Positions 49,165-58,919 of a stretch of 64,000 nt of DNA are shown here, piece by piece. The position numbers and the translations under genes are program-made. A model generated the notes under the pieces. That model was not told the DNA's origin, did not search any database, and saw nothing but the letters and a program-made list of their open reading frames with translations. Each line of letters starts with the position of its first letter. The first letter of the stretch is position 1. This DNA comes from SSF14 sp046331245 (GTDB taxonomy: Bacteria > Actinomycetota > Acidimicrobiia > Acidimicrobiales > Microtrichaceae). Location of the stretch: NCBI GenBank assembly GCA_046331245.1, contig JAXLRH010000007.1, positions 124,001-188,000 of the forward strand, written 5' to 3'.

Positions 49165-50639
49165 TCCCCGAGGTCGTCGCCGGCGCGGCGGAGCGCTTCG
49201 GAGACCGCGCGGCGTTCGTCGACGCCCGCGGCACCGAGCTCTCCTACGGCCGGCTGCACGCCGAGTCCGACGACGTCGCGCGCGGCATGGCCGCGACCGG
49301 CATCGGGCCGGGTTCGGTGGTCGCGCTCCGACTGCCGTCGGGCTTCGACTACGTGCTCGCCTACGTCGCCGCGGCGAAGCTCGGCGCTGCGACGGCAGGC
49401 ATCAACCCCTCCCTCGCCGTCGCCGAACAGGACGCGATCGTCGATCGGCTGCAACCCGATCTCGTGATCGACGGCGAGCTCCCCCGCCTCGGAGGCGACG
49501 CGGCACTCGCCCCACTCGCGTCCGATCCCGAGCGCCTCGTCGCCATCGTCTTCACCTCCGGCACCACCGGCCTCCCGAAGGGCGCGATGTTCCGCAACCG
49601 CCAGCTCGAGGCGGTGTGCGCCATCGATGTCGGCCCGGACTGGCGGGGCACCTGGGACGGTGGCGGCCCGATGCTCGCCTCCACCCAGTTCGCCCACGTC
49701 GGGTTCATGACGAAGCTGCCGTGGTACCTGCGGACGGGCGTGACCATGCACGTGCTCGACCGGTGGCGCCCGGGCGACGTGCTGCGCACCGTGGCGGCGC
49801 ATCGCATCTCCACGCTCGGCGTCGTGGCGCCCCAGCTCGCGCTCATGTTGCGCTGCCCCGAGCTCGCCGAGCTCGACCTGAGCTGCGTGACGGCGATCAT
49901 CGCGGGCGGCGCCGCCTCACCGCCCGGGCTCGTCCGCGCCGCGCGTGAGGCGTTCGGAGCGCGGTACTCCATCCGCTACTCCTCGACCGAGTCGGGCGGT
50001 GTCGGCCTCGGCACCGCGTTCGACGCGCCCGACGACGAGGCCCTCTTCACGGTCGGGCGCGCACGGCCGGGCGTCGACGTGCGCGTCACCGACGCCGACG
50101 GCGCACCGGCCGCCGCGGGAGCGACGGGCGAGCTGTGGCTCCGCACCCCGTCGATGTTCGACGGGTACTGGCGCGACCCCGTCGCCACGGCCGCAACCCT
50201 GGTCGACGGCTGGATCCGCACCGGCGACCTCGCGTCGATCGCCGCCGACGGCCTCGTCACCCTGCGAGGCCGAGCTCGCGAGATGTACATCCGCGGCGGC
50301 TACAACGTCGCGCCCGCCGAGGTGGAGGCCGTCCTGTCGGAGCACCCGGCGCTCGACGCCGTGGCCGTGGTGCCGCGCCCCGACGACGTGATGGGCGAGA
50401 TCGGTGTCGCGGCCGTCGTCGTCGCCGCCGGCGCCGAGGCACCGACGCTCGACGATCTGCGCGCATTCGCCGGCGACCGCCTCGCTCGTTGGAAGCTGCC
50501 GGAGGCGATGGTCGTGCTCGACGCGCTCCCCCTCACGACCATGCAGAAGGTCGACCGCGCCGCGCTGGCGCACGCGGTCCGCCACGACGACGCGCTCGGT
50601 AAGGTCGGGACCGACCACGGCGAGAGGGGTGACCGATGA
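49161..50639 (+). CDS. Acyl-CoA ligase
   Basis: A 492-residue acyl-CoA ligase. The P-loop FTSGTTGLPKG lies near residue 132, the adenine motif YSSTESGG near 275, TGDLASIAADGLVTLRGRAREMYIRGGYNVAPAEVE near 355, and the C-terminal catalytic Lys is in LTTMQKVDRAALAH. The GTG at 49161 overlaps the phosphatase-fold stop (GTGA), and DUF4262 follows with an ATGA overlap. No copy of the palindromic operator lies upstream of this operon. Confidence 0.82.
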   Translation: MIPEVVAGAAERFGDRAAFVDARGTELSYGRLHAESDDVARGMAATGIGPGSVVALRLPSGFDYVLAYVAAAKLGAATAGINPSLAVAEQDAIVDRLQPDLVIDGELPRLGGDAALAPLASDPERLVAIVFTSGTTGLPKGAMFRNRQLEAVCAIDVGPDWRGTWDGGGPMLASTQFAHVGFMTKLPWYLRTGVTMHVLDRWRPGDVLRTVAAHRISTLGVVAPQLALMLRCPELAELDLSCVTAIIAGGAASPPGLVRAAREAFGARYSIRYSSTESGGVGLGTAFDAPDDEALFTVGRARPGVDVRVTDADGAPAAAGATGELWLRTPSMFDGYWRDPVATAATLVDGWIRTGDLASIAADGLVTLRGRAREMYIRGGYNVAPAEVEAVLSEHPALDAVAVVPRPDDVMGEIGVAAVVVAAGAEAPTLDDLRAFAGDRLARWKLPEAMVVLDALPLTTMQKVDRAALAHAVRHDDALGKVGTDHGERGDR

Positions 50640-51112
50640 GCGACGACGTCTTCCCCGACCGGGACATGGATCATGCCGACAAGGTGGCCTGGGTCGTCGA
50701 GACGAACGGGTGGTGTGCCGAGCCGGTGGCGCCGGTGGAGGACCCGCCCACCCCCGGCTACACGTACACGATCGGTTTCGAGACCACCTACCGGCACCCC
50801 GAGGTGGTCATCTTCGGCCTCCAGCCCGTTGCCGCTCGCGGGCTCATCGAGATGCTGGCCATGCACATCGACGCCGGTGGCGTGATCCCCGACGGCATGT
50901 TCGTCGGGCTCCTCGACAACGACCTGCCTGCGGCACTGCTGCCTGTCGAGATGCCCGAGCACGCCGACCTGTTCGCCGGGGCGACGCGCTTCCACGGCGG
51001 CGACGACTACCGCGTCGCGCAGTTCGTGTGGCCCGACCGCAACGGCAAGCTGCCGTGGGACGAGGGGTACGACAACCGCCTGCGCCTCGCCCAACCCGTT
51101 ATCGGTTCCTGA
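50636..51112 (+). CDS. DUF4262 protein
   Basis: A 158-residue DUF4262 protein: VAWVVETNGWCAEPV, PGYTYTIGFETTYRHPEVVIFGLQPVAARGLIEMLAMHIDAGG, and FAGATRFHGGDDYRVAQFVWPDRNGKLPWDEGYDNRL. The family is small, common in Actinobacteria, and without a defined function. It is the third gene of the phosphatase-fold/ligase operon with a 4-bp ATGA overlap. It converges with the EamA transporter gene. Confidence 0.82.
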   Translation: MSDDVFPDRDMDHADKVAWVVETNGWCAEPVAPVEDPPTPGYTYTIGFETTYRHPEVVIFGLQPVAARGLIEMLAMHIDAGGVIPDGMFVGLLDNDLPAALLPVEMPEHADLFAGATRFHGGDDYRVAQFVWPDRNGKLPWDEGYDNRLRLAQPVIGS

Positions 51113-51120
51113 CCGTCGGG

Positions 51121-51999
51121 TCAGCGACCGGCGGCGACGAAGCCCACGGCCAGGCCGGCCAGCAGGAGGCCGAGCAGCTGCTGCCGCGCCAGCCGCTCCC
51201 GGAGCACGACGCGGGCGAGCGCCACCGTGGCCGCCGGGTACATCGCCGACACCACCGAGATCAGCGACAGCAGGCCGTGACGACTGGCCACCAGGTACAG
51301 CGCGTTCGCTCCGACGTCGAACAGCCCGGCGCCGGCCACCAGGGGCAGGGCCGCCGTCGACAGTCGACCGACCCGATCGGTGCCCACGGAGATCGCACCC
51401 CGCCGGCGTGCCACCTGCACCAGCACGACGACGCTGAGGAGCGACACCGACGCGAGGCGGGCGGCCACCGTCGGCCACATGCCGGCGCCGCTGCCGGCGC
51501 GGGCGAAGAACACGAAGAACAGCCCGAACATCACGCCGGACACCACCGACTCGGCGATCACCCGGGGCACCACGCGCACCTCGCCGGTGCCGGTGTCCCC
51601 GCTGGCGACGAGCACGATCGCCGGCAGGGCGACGACGATGCCGGCGACGGCGAGTCCACTCGGGCGGTCGCCCTCGACAACGCCGACGAGCACCGGCACC
51701 ACGGCGGAGCACACCGCCGTGACGGGCGCGACGACCGCCATCGGTCCCGTCGCCAGCGCTCCGTACAGCAGCAGCAGCCCGATGGCGCCGGAGCAGCCGC
51801 CGAGACCGCCCCACACCCAGTCCATCGCGGCGACCGACGAGCTCGGCACGAGGAGCGCGACGAGCGTGATCGACGCCAGGCCGACCATCTGCGAGTACCA
51901 GGTGATCGACAGGGGCGACGCCCGCCTCGAGGCGAGCCCGCCCATGAAGTCGGCCGAGCCGTAGAACACTGCGGACAGCGCCGCCAGTAGCACTCCCAC
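51121..51999 (-). CDS. EamA/DMT family transporter
   Basis: A 292-residue protein with ten hydrophobic segments arranged as two five-helix repeats, typical of drug/metabolite transporters (EamA): GVLLAALSAVFYGSADFMGGLAS at the N-terminus and MYPAATVALARVVLRERLARQQLLGLLLAGLAVGFVAAG at the end. It begins with a GTG. The substrate is unknown. It stands between two + strand genes and is not part of a visible operon. Confidence 0.82.
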   Translation of the reverse strand: MGVLLAALSAVFYGSADFMGGLASRRASPLSITWYSQMVGLASITLVALLVPSSSVAAMDWVWGGLGGCSGAIGLLLLYGALATGPMAVVAPVTAVCSAVVPVLVGVVEGDRPSGLAVAGIVVALPAIVLVASGDTGTGEVRVVPRVIAESVVSGVMFGLFFVFFARAGSGAGMWPTVAARLASVSLLSVVVLVQVARRRGAISVGTDRVGRLSTAALPLVAGAGLFDVGANALYLVASRHGLLSLISVVSAMYPAATVALARVVLRERLARQQLLGLLLAGLAVGFVAAGR

Positions 52000-52081
52000 G
52001 GGCGCAGGTTAGCGTCGCCCGGCGGTCGCGATTCCGGGGGATGCCGACTGAAGATCGGGCCGATCGCGCCGATAGGAGACC

Positions 52082-52861
52082 ATGCCCGGACTGTCCGCGT
52101 TGTCGACGATCGCGCTCATCCCCACCGTCGCGTGGGGGCTCGCGGCCGGCACGGTCGCGGCGTGGACCTCGCATCGGTACGTCGCCGCCACCGACGACGA
52201 CGGCTACGAGGTCGCCCGACTGGGCGACGCGACCTGCTCCCGCTGCGGCCACGTGATCTCCCTGGCCGAGGCCGCCCCCGGCCGGTCGGGCACGTGCGCC
52301 TCGTGCGGCCGGAGCCTCCCGTTGACCTGGTTGGGAAGCCAGCTCGCCGTCCTCCTCGGCTCGATCGCGATGCTCGCCACGTGGGGGCCGTCGCTCACGG
52401 TCATCCCGTTCCTGTGGCTCGTGCCGGTGCTCGTCGTCGCAGCGGTCACCGACCTCCGCACCATGCTGATCCCCAAGCGGGTCGTGTGGGTGGGCCTCGG
52501 GGTCGGCCTCGCCTCCATAGCGACGGTGGCGATCGTCCGCGGCCATCCCGAGGAGCTGAAGACCGCGCTCATCGGCTCGGCCGCATACTTCGGGTTCCTC
52601 TTCGTGATGCACGTGATCAGCCCCGGCGGCATGGGCTTCGGCGACGTGCGGCTCGCGCTGCTCCTCGGCCTCTACCTCGGATGGATCGACATCCGCCTCC
52701 CGCTCTTCGGCCTGCTGATCGGGAACCTCGTGTACCTCGTGTACGCGATCCCCCAGCGCATCGCGAAGGGCAAGGAGGCCGGACGCTTTTCCCCGTTCGG
52801 ACCGGGGCTCGCGCTCGGCACGTTCCTCGCCGTCTTCTTCTGGACCAGCCTCGTCGGCTGA
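52082..52861 (+). CDS. Prepilin peptidase (A24 family)
   Basis: A 259-residue type IV prepilin leader peptidase. The cytoplasmic zinc-ribbon is CSRCGHVISL ... CASCGRSLPL, and the two catalytic Asp residues are in AVTDLRTMLIPK (near residue 124) and GMGFGDVRLALLLG (near 187), with multiple membrane helices. It cleaves type IV and Flp prepilin leaders and is the likely processing enzyme for the pilins at 12150-12653. No Tad secretion genes lie in the window, so this is a distant connection. Confidence 0.87.
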   Translation: MPGLSALSTIALIPTVAWGLAAGTVAAWTSHRYVAATDDDGYEVARLGDATCSRCGHVISLAEAAPGRSGTCASCGRSLPLTWLGSQLAVLLGSIAMLATWGPSLTVIPFLWLVPVLVVAAVTDLRTMLIPKRVVWVGLGVGLASIATVAIVRGHPEELKTALIGSAAYFGFLFVMHVISPGGMGFGDVRLALLLGLYLGWIDIRLPLFGLLIGNLVYLVYAIPQRIAKGKEAGRFSPFGPGLALGTFLAVFFWTSLVG

Positions 52862-52879
52862 GCTTGCGGGTCGGTCGGG

Positions 52880-54757
52880 CTAGGGCTCGGCGAACGACGC
52901 ACCGACGGTTGCAGCCGGCACGCGCGTGACCTGCAGCATCCGTCGAGCCGGCGCCGACAACGGTGGCGTCCGCCACCCGGCGACGGTGGGGTTCGCGACC
53001 CGGAGGTCCAGACCGGCGGCGTCGCGGAACATCTGCTCCGGCACGGGCGACAGGAGGCGCCGGGCGATGCCGTCCTCCGCCGGCAGCGTGCCGGCGTCGT
53101 CGAGCACGTAGCCGTTGCGGTCGACGCGCCCGAACCACCCGGCCTCTACCGACTCCGACCCGATGCCCTCGACGACCGTGCCGCTCCCGCCCGCGGTCTC
53201 GACGAACAGGTTTCCGACGAGGTCGAGGCGCGGCATGCCCGACGCGTGCGCGTGCCAGCCCGGCGCCGACTCGTCGTCGCGGTGGTCCGCCCCCACCGCG
53301 ATCTGTCGGGGAGCGTTGCCGTAGAGCGTGTTGTGCTCGAGGGTCACCCCGGTGGAGCCCGTCACCTTCACCCCGGCGGACTGCTCGTCGTCGCTCCCCG
53401 ATGCCGTGCCGTTGCCGGCGACGACGTTCGACGCGATCAGCGACCGGCGTGACACCTCCACGAAGATGCCGGACAGGGCGTTGTCGGCCACGAAGTCACC
53501 GACGATCGACACGCGGTCGCAGTACAGGTCGCACCACAATCCGGCGCTCGCGTTTCCCGAGAAGCTCGAGTAGCGCACGGTCAGCCCGTTCACCCGCACC
53601 AGCTTCATGCCGCCGAGCACGCACGAGTTGCCGTCGCCGCAGTCGAGGGCGTCGAAGCCCTCGCTGTTGTTGTCGTCGAACCGCGAGTACTCGACGGTGA
53701 CGTGGTTGTCGGCCGACGGGTCGCTCCCCTCTCCGCCGGCGTCGCCGACCGTCGCGCCCAGCGCGCCGTTGCCGCTCGCCGTCACTCGGCGCAGCACGAG
53801 ACCGCGCAGCGGATGGCGGAGCGTGCCGTTCTCCCCGGTCGCGGCGATGCCCGTCCCCGCCGAGCCGACCACGGCGACGTCGATCAGGCGGACGTCGTCC
53901 GCGAGGATCCGGACCGCCGCCAGCGTGTTGCCGTGGTACGGAGCGAACCGCTCGAACGAGATCCCGACGATGCGGGTCCCTCGGCCCCGCGGCTCGATCT
54001 GCACGGCGGTCTGGCGCGTCGACCACGCGTAGGTGAGGCCGGTCGGGTCGGCCCCCACGCGGAGGCGCACCGTCGGCCGGGTCGCGTCCGCAGGTTCGTA
54101 GGAGAACTCGTGCACCCCCGGGCCCGCGCCGTCGTCGCCGACAGCCACCTGACGGAGCGGCGCGACGTCGGCCTCGTTCGGCCCGACGAACAGCTGGTGG
54201 GGATCGGCCGCGAGCGGCTCCTCCTCGGTCACCTGGTCGGCGATCGGGTAGGGGTTCGCCGGCCACCGGTCACCCCGCCGCACGGTGATGTCGCGGAACC
54301 ATCCGCGATCGTCGCGCCGCCACGACGTGCCGCCGGACCGGTCCGATGGCAGCACCCGGGCGCCGGTCACGCGAGGCCGTTCGCCGGGGGCGGCCATGAT
54401 CGTGAGGCCGGGAGTCGCGATCCGGCCCCACGACTCGTCCGCGTAGACGCCGTTGCCGTGGCCGGCGTGGCGGCCGTACACGACGATCGTCGCGCCCGCT
54501 CCGACGTGTGCGACCGCGTGGCGCACGGTCCGCCACGGCGACCCGGCGGTGCCCTTCCCCCGGTCGTCGCCGTTCGACGCCACCCACCGCACCACTCCGG
54601 ACGCGGGAACCGGCAGGTGCGAGACCTGCGCCCCGGCCTCGCGATGAGCCCGCCACGGATCCCACGGGCGAGCCGCGCCGGCGGGGGCCGCCGGCGCGCA
54701 CGCCACCGACAGCCCGAGGAGCAGCGCGGGCGCGCCGCGCCACCACCGGGAGATCAT
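52880..54757 (-). CDS. Secreted right-handed beta-helix protein
   Basis: A 625-residue exported protein with an N-terminal signal peptide (about residues 1-29). Parallel beta-helix repeats are visible from about residue 70: GTAGSPWRTVRHAVAHVGAGATIVVYG, then RGLVLRRVTASGNGALGATVG, TVEYSRFDDNNSEGFDALDCGDGN, LTVRYSSFSGNASAGLWCDL, SRRSLIASNVVAGNGTASG and GVTLEHNTLYGN. The helix is typical of pectate-lyase-like or polysaccharide-binding surface proteins. Catalytic residues cannot be identified. It lies on the opposite strand from the prepilin peptidase gene and is not coupled to it. Confidence 0.78.
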   Translation of the reverse strand: MISRWWRGAPALLLGLSVACAPAAPAGAARPWDPWRAHREAGAQVSHLPVPASGVVRWVASNGDDRGKGTAGSPWRTVRHAVAHVGAGATIVVYGRHAGHGNGVYADESWGRIATPGLTIMAAPGERPRVTGARVLPSDRSGGTSWRRDDRGWFRDITVRRGDRWPANPYPIADQVTEEEPLAADPHQLFVGPNEADVAPLRQVAVGDDGAGPGVHEFSYEPADATRPTVRLRVGADPTGLTYAWSTRQTAVQIEPRGRGTRIVGISFERFAPYHGNTLAAVRILADDVRLIDVAVVGSAGTGIAATGENGTLRHPLRGLVLRRVTASGNGALGATVGDAGGEGSDPSADNHVTVEYSRFDDNNSEGFDALDCGDGNSCVLGGMKLVRVNGLTVRYSSFSGNASAGLWCDLYCDRVSIVGDFVADNALSGIFVEVSRRSLIASNVVAGNGTASGSDDEQSAGVKVTGSTGVTLEHNTLYGNAPRQIAVGADHRDDESAPGWHAHASGMPRLDLVGNLFVETAGGSGTVVEGIGSESVEAGWFGRVDRNGYVLDDAGTLPAEDGIARRLLSPVPEQMFRDAAGLDLRVANPTVAGWRTPPLSAPARRMLQVTRVPAATVGASFAEP

Positions 54758-54819
54758 CTCGACAAGATAGGACAGCCGCTGCGGCGTCGATCCCGAGCGT
54801 GGAACGCTGCGGGGTCGAC

Positions 54820-57096
54820 CTACGGGACGACGAGGTTGAGCGGGGCCGCCGGGGCCGAGATGTTGTTGTTGATATCGACGGCGCGGATCTCGTAGCGGTG
54901 CGACCCCGAGGCCACGCCGACATCGGTCGTGGTGAGCGTCCCGGCCGGCACGAACTTCAGGAAGTTCCAGTCACGGTGCACGAGGTAGCCGCTGAGACCG
55001 ACGCCGCCGGGGCTCGGCAGATCCGTCGACGCCCCCCAGGTGAGCGTCACGGTGGAGCCCGCCACCGAGCCGCCGGGCGAGGACGGCACGGTCGGCGCCG
55101 TCGCGTCGGGCGTGCCCACCGTGAGGTTCACGGCCGGCGCCGGCGCCGAGATGTTGTTCGCGAGGTCGACCGCACGGATCTCGTAGCGGTGCGGGCCGTC
55201 GGCCACACCGACGTCGGTGGTGGTGAGCGTTCCGGCCGGAACGAACTTCAGGTAGTTCCAGTCGCGGTGGACGAGGTAGCCGCTGAGGCCCACGCCGCCG
55301 GGGTTCGGCAGATCCGTCGACGCGCCCCAGGTGAGGGTCACCGTGGAGCCCGCCGCCGAGCCGGCAGCGTTGGTGGGCACCGTCGGTGCCGCGGTGTCGG
55401 CACCCGACACCACCACCGATGCGCTCACGCCGGGCGACAGGCGGCCCGAGGCGTCCTTGGCGTACACCGTGAAGTTCTGGGTCGAGCCGACGGGCAGGCC
55501 GGCCACACCGAACGACAGGCCCGTGGCGTCACCGGCGAACACGCCGTTGCGGTACACCTTGTACGCCGCGACGGGCAGCTGCGTCGCCGCCGCCGGCCAG
55601 GTCAGGAGGGCGCCACCGTTGCCCGAGGTCGCCGACAGTGACGCCGGAGCGACCACCGGCTTGCAGAACCTGGCGAACCCGCCGATCCAGGCGCCGGCCG
55701 CGGACCGGGCGTAGTCGCCGCCCACGTAGTAGCAGCCGCGGGAGTCGGCATCGATGGCGTAGGTGCCCCACTGCTTCCCGTCGAGGCCCGGGATGAACGA
55801 GCCCGACGGCTTCGAGTCGCTCGAGTTGTAGGCCAACGTGAACCGCCGGTTGGTGAAGGTGCCCGTGAACGAGCTGTAGTGCAGCGGCTTGTTGGTCGCG
55901 ACGTACTGGGGGCCGAAGCAGTGGCAGCCGGCGAGGATGATGCCGTTGGCCGTGACCTCCATGGTCTGCATGTCACCGCCGCCGTACAGCGTGCAGTCGG
56001 CCGGGTTGAGGTTGGTGCACGTCGACCCGATCGTGTTGTAGCCGACCCGGTTGTGGGTGGCGACGTCGAGCACCTGGACGATGTGCTGCGCGCCGCCGAC
56101 GTAGAGGCGGTTGTTGGCGTAGATCACCGACGTGGTGTCGGTCTGGTTGGCCTGGTTCGGCGTGAACTTGGCCAGGTTCGGGATGTACGCGCCGGTCGCC
56201 ATCGTGACGGTGGCGAGCAGCGCGGTGTTCGGCTGGGCGTTGGTCGAGGTGAAGTACCCCGCCGCCGAGACCTGCTGGTGGTCGTTGTCGATCGCGAGAT
56301 CCCAGATGCCGCCCGCGAACTTGGGGATCCAGTTGAGGTCGACGGCACCGGTCACGCCGTCGATGCGGGCAGCGTTCCAGAGCCACGGATCCGCCCCGTT
56401 GCCGTGCAGGTAGTAGAACTGGCCGGCGACGTAGAGCTGCGAGCCGGCACGCACGATCTCGCGCACCATCGTCGGGCTGCCCTCGGCGTAGGCCTTGAAC
56501 GTGGGATCGATGGCGCCGGTGGTCGGGTCGAGCTCGACGAGGCCGGCGCGGGCGACGCCGTTGACCGTGGTGAACTCGCCGCCGACGAGGAGCTTGCCGG
56601 TCGACGAGGCCTCGAGGGCGTAGATGGTGCGGTTGAAGGTGGGCCGGAACGTGGAGATCCAGGCGCCGGTGTCGCGGTCGAACGCGGCGAGGTAGGCCTG
56701 GCTCTGCACCGTGGACGTGGGGTCGTCACCGTCGCGCTGCACACCGGTGAAGTTGCCGCCCACGTAGATCGTGTCGCCGATCTCGACGATGTCCCACACC
56801 TGGGGCTTGGCCGCGCTCGACGTCGAGCCGGTGCCGACGACACCCCACTGCTTGATCGGGGTGGGGTCGAGGGAGTCGAGGTCGACCGCCGGGATCGCGC
56901 CCGGGTTGGTGATCACCGGCGCGACGTCGGCGCCCGCCACCGCAGCGGGGCCACCCGTCGAGGGGAAGACCGCCGCCAGGCCGGTCGCCAGCAGTGCCAC
57001 GGCGGCGGCTCCCGCCGCCCATCGGGCGCGCCCGGAGCGTGCGCCGCTCGTGCGCGCCCCCGTGCTCGTCGTCGTGTGTCCGTGTGACTGCTGCAT
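54820..57096 (-). CDS. Secreted beta-propeller protein with fibronectin type III repeats
   Basis: A 758-residue protein from ATG 57096, which has a Shine-Dalgarno AGAGGAAG. The N-terminus has a short polar segment and a hydrophobic membrane/signal region (about 29-50). Residues about 100-465 form a repeated-blade beta-propeller (VWDIVEIGDTIYVGGNFTGVQ, IYALEASSTGKLLVGGEFTTVNGVARAGLVEL). Three fibronectin type III-like domains follow, of which the last two are almost identical (STVTLTWGASTDLP, LSGYLVHRDWN, LTTTDVGVA). Surface adhesion or carbohydrate binding is likely. The ORF also opens upstream at 57162, but that start lacks a ribosome-binding site. Confidence 0.75.
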   Translation of the reverse strand: MQQSHGHTTTSTGARTSGARSGRARWAAGAAAVALLATGLAAVFPSTGGPAAVAGADVAPVITNPGAIPAVDLDSLDPTPIKQWGVVGTGSTSSAAKPQVWDIVEIGDTIYVGGNFTGVQRDGDDPTSTVQSQAYLAAFDRDTGAWISTFRPTFNRTIYALEASSTGKLLVGGEFTTVNGVARAGLVELDPTTGAIDPTFKAYAEGSPTMVREIVRAGSQLYVAGQFYYLHGNGADPWLWNAARIDGVTGAVDLNWIPKFAGGIWDLAIDNDHQQVSAAGYFTSTNAQPNTALLATVTMATGAYIPNLAKFTPNQANQTDTTSVIYANNRLYVGGAQHIVQVLDVATHNRVGYNTIGSTCTNLNPADCTLYGGGDMQTMEVTANGIILAGCHCFGPQYVATNKPLHYSSFTGTFTNRRFTLAYNSSDSKPSGSFIPGLDGKQWGTYAIDADSRGCYYVGGDYARSAAGAWIGGFARFCKPVVAPASLSATSGNGGALLTWPAAATQLPVAAYKVYRNGVFAGDATGLSFGVAGLPVGSTQNFTVYAKDASGRLSPGVSASVVVSGADTAAPTVPTNAAGSAAGSTVTLTWGASTDLPNPGGVGLSGYLVHRDWNYLKFVPAGTLTTTDVGVADGPHRYEIRAVDLANNISAPAPAVNLTVGTPDATAPTVPSSPGGSVAGSTVTLTWGASTDLPSPGGVGLSGYLVHRDWNFLKFVPAGTLTTTDVGVASGSHRYEIRAVDINNNISAPAAPLNLVVP
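54830..55380 (-). repeat. Tandem near-identical FN3 coding repeats
   Basis: Two copies of a segment of about 250 bp, offset by roughly 300 bp (about 54830-55080 and 55130-55380), share most bases over the FN3 core. They encode the C-terminal two domains of the beta-propeller protein and point to recent duplication or gene conversion. Confidence 0.75.
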
Positions 57097-57235
57097 GAAC
57101 TGCTTCCTCTGTGCTCGTAACGCCTCGAAGCAACCGTAAAGACATCGTTCTCCGATTGCCATGGTTGATTCTCCTCATTCGAGGTACCCCGCGGAGGTCG
57201 GGGAGCGCCACCCCGAACGGGCCTACGATCGGTCC

Positions 57236-58894
57236 ATGGCAGAGGCCGAGCTCTCACTCGCGGAGCAGGTGTGCCTCGCTCTCGTCGTGGACTCGCCCCG
57301 ACACGGTTGGGCGCTCGTGCGCGAGCTCGACCCGTCGGGTGAGCTGGGAGCGATCTGGTCGCTGAGCCGCTCCCTCACCTACCGAGCCGTCGATCTCCTC
57401 GAACGCAAGGGGCTCGTCACCCGTGGCGCGGCCGAGGCCGGGCGCGGGCCGAACCGCATGACGTTGACGGCCACGGCCGCCGGGGAGACCGTGTCGGCGG
57501 CATGGTTGGAGGAGCCCGTCCGACACGTGCGCGACCTCCGGACCGAGTTCCTCCTCAAGGCGACCCTCCTCCAGCGACGCGACGGTGACGTGCTCCGGCT
57601 GCTCGACGCGCAGGAGGCCGCATTGACCCCTCGCCTCGAGGCGCTGGGCAACGACCTCGCCGATCGCAGTCCGGTCGGCCTGTGGCGCCGGGAGTCGGCG
57701 CGGGCCGCACAACGGTTCTTCGGCCAGGTGCGCGCCGGCCTCACCGACCGGCCCGCCGCTCCCGCGCACACCGTTGCCGGGTCGGCGACTGCGCCGTCCG
57801 GCGCGCCCTCGGCCGCTCCGGCGATGAGCACCGACGACCGCCAGCTCGCCGACCGCGTCACCCGCCCTCAGCGCGACGCACTCGCCGAGACCGTCGAGCA
57901 GCTCGGCGCCGAGCTCGGCAGCGCAGCGGTGGCCCGCACCGTCGAGCTCCGGGGCTTCGGGCCCGACCGTCCCGGGGAGGTCGCGCTGATCACCGGCGAC
58001 ACCGTCACGGGACGGGTGCTCAACGGGGCGATCGACGACGCGCTCGTCGCCGGCGCCGAGGACCTCCGCTCGGGCGAGCGGGCCGCCACGACCGTGGGCG
58101 TCACGGTCGGCGCGGCCGACGCGGCGGCCGCCGGCCTCACGTGCGGCGGCACGGCCAAGGTGCTGATCCAGCGGGCCGACACCCTGCCGGAGCTCTTCTG
58201 GGGTGACGGTCTCGGAGTTCCCCGCGCCTCGATCACCCGCCTCACCGGACCCACGGCCGGCGCCACCCTCACCGTGACGCAGCTCGGCGACCGCGCCGGC
58301 ACGCTCGGAGACGCGGCCGCCGACGAGGCGGCCATCGGGATCGCGACCGGTCAGATGCGGTGGGGCGTCGGCGGCGTCACCGCTGTCGACGACGGCGCGC
58401 ACGGCGAGCTCCTCGTGGACGTGGTCTGGTCGTCGCGCCGCTTGTTCGTCGTCGGCTCCGGCGAGCTCGCGGCGACCCTGCAGAGCGTCGCCGTCGGGCT
58501 CGGCTGGTCGACCTACACCACCAACGTCGTCTCCGAGGCGACGACGTACCTCGCCGACGCGACGCCGTCCGACGCCGTCGTCGTGCTGAGCCACGACCCG
58601 GCGATCGACACGCCGGTGCTGTGCGCCGCTCTCGCCTCGGCCGCCGGATACGTGGGGGCACTCGGCTCGCGCCGAACGCAGTCGGCGAGGACCCAACGAC
58701 TGCTCGCCGCCGGCGCCACGCCGGACCAGGTCGCCTCGCTGCACGGCCCGGCCGGGCTCGACCTCGGCGCGGCGGGCCCACCCGAGATCGCGGTCTCGAT
58801 CGTCGCCGAGATCATCGCCACGCGCTCCGGACGGGGCGCCGCACCGCTCGCCTCCACGACCGGGCCGATCCAGAATCGCTTCCGCACGACCTGA
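57236..58894 (+). CDS. PadR-type regulator fused to XdhC/CoxI
   Basis: A 552-residue fusion. Residues about 1-165 are a PadR-like winged helix and dimerisation domain (SLAEQVCLALVVDSPRHGWALVRELD, LGAIWSLSRSLTYRAVDLLERKGLV). After a Pro/Ala linker (about 170-205), XdhC/CoxI follows: DTVTGRVLNGAIDDAL, the conserved TCGGTAKVLIQ, then a Rossmann part (LFVVGSGELAATLQSVAVGLGW) ending with GLDLGAAGPPEIAVSIVAEIIATRSGR. XdhC inserts and sulfurates molybdenum cofactor in molybdoenzymes. Fused to a DNA-binding domain and upstream of modABC, it may sense cofactor status and regulate molybdate uptake. Start ATG 57236 was chosen over the longer frame. Confidence 0.8.
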   Translation: MAEAELSLAEQVCLALVVDSPRHGWALVRELDPSGELGAIWSLSRSLTYRAVDLLERKGLVTRGAAEAGRGPNRMTLTATAAGETVSAAWLEEPVRHVRDLRTEFLLKATLLQRRDGDVLRLLDAQEAALTPRLEALGNDLADRSPVGLWRRESARAAQRFFGQVRAGLTDRPAAPAHTVAGSATAPSGAPSAAPAMSTDDRQLADRVTRPQRDALAETVEQLGAELGSAAVARTVELRGFGPDRPGEVALITGDTVTGRVLNGAIDDALVAGAEDLRSGERAATTVGVTVGAADAAAAGLTCGGTAKVLIQRADTLPELFWGDGLGVPRASITRLTGPTAGATLTVTQLGDRAGTLGDAAADEAAIGIATGQMRWGVGGVTAVDDGAHGELLVDVVWSSRRLFVVGSGELAATLQSVAVGLGWSTYTTNVVSEATTYLADATPSDAVVVLSHDPAIDTPVLCAALASAAGYVGALGSRRTQSARTQRLLAAGATPDQVASLHGPAGLDLGAAGPPEIAVSIVAEIIATRSGRGAAPLASTTGPIQNRFRTT

Positions 58895-58919
58895 CGGCGC
58901 GACGACAGGCGGCCTCAGG

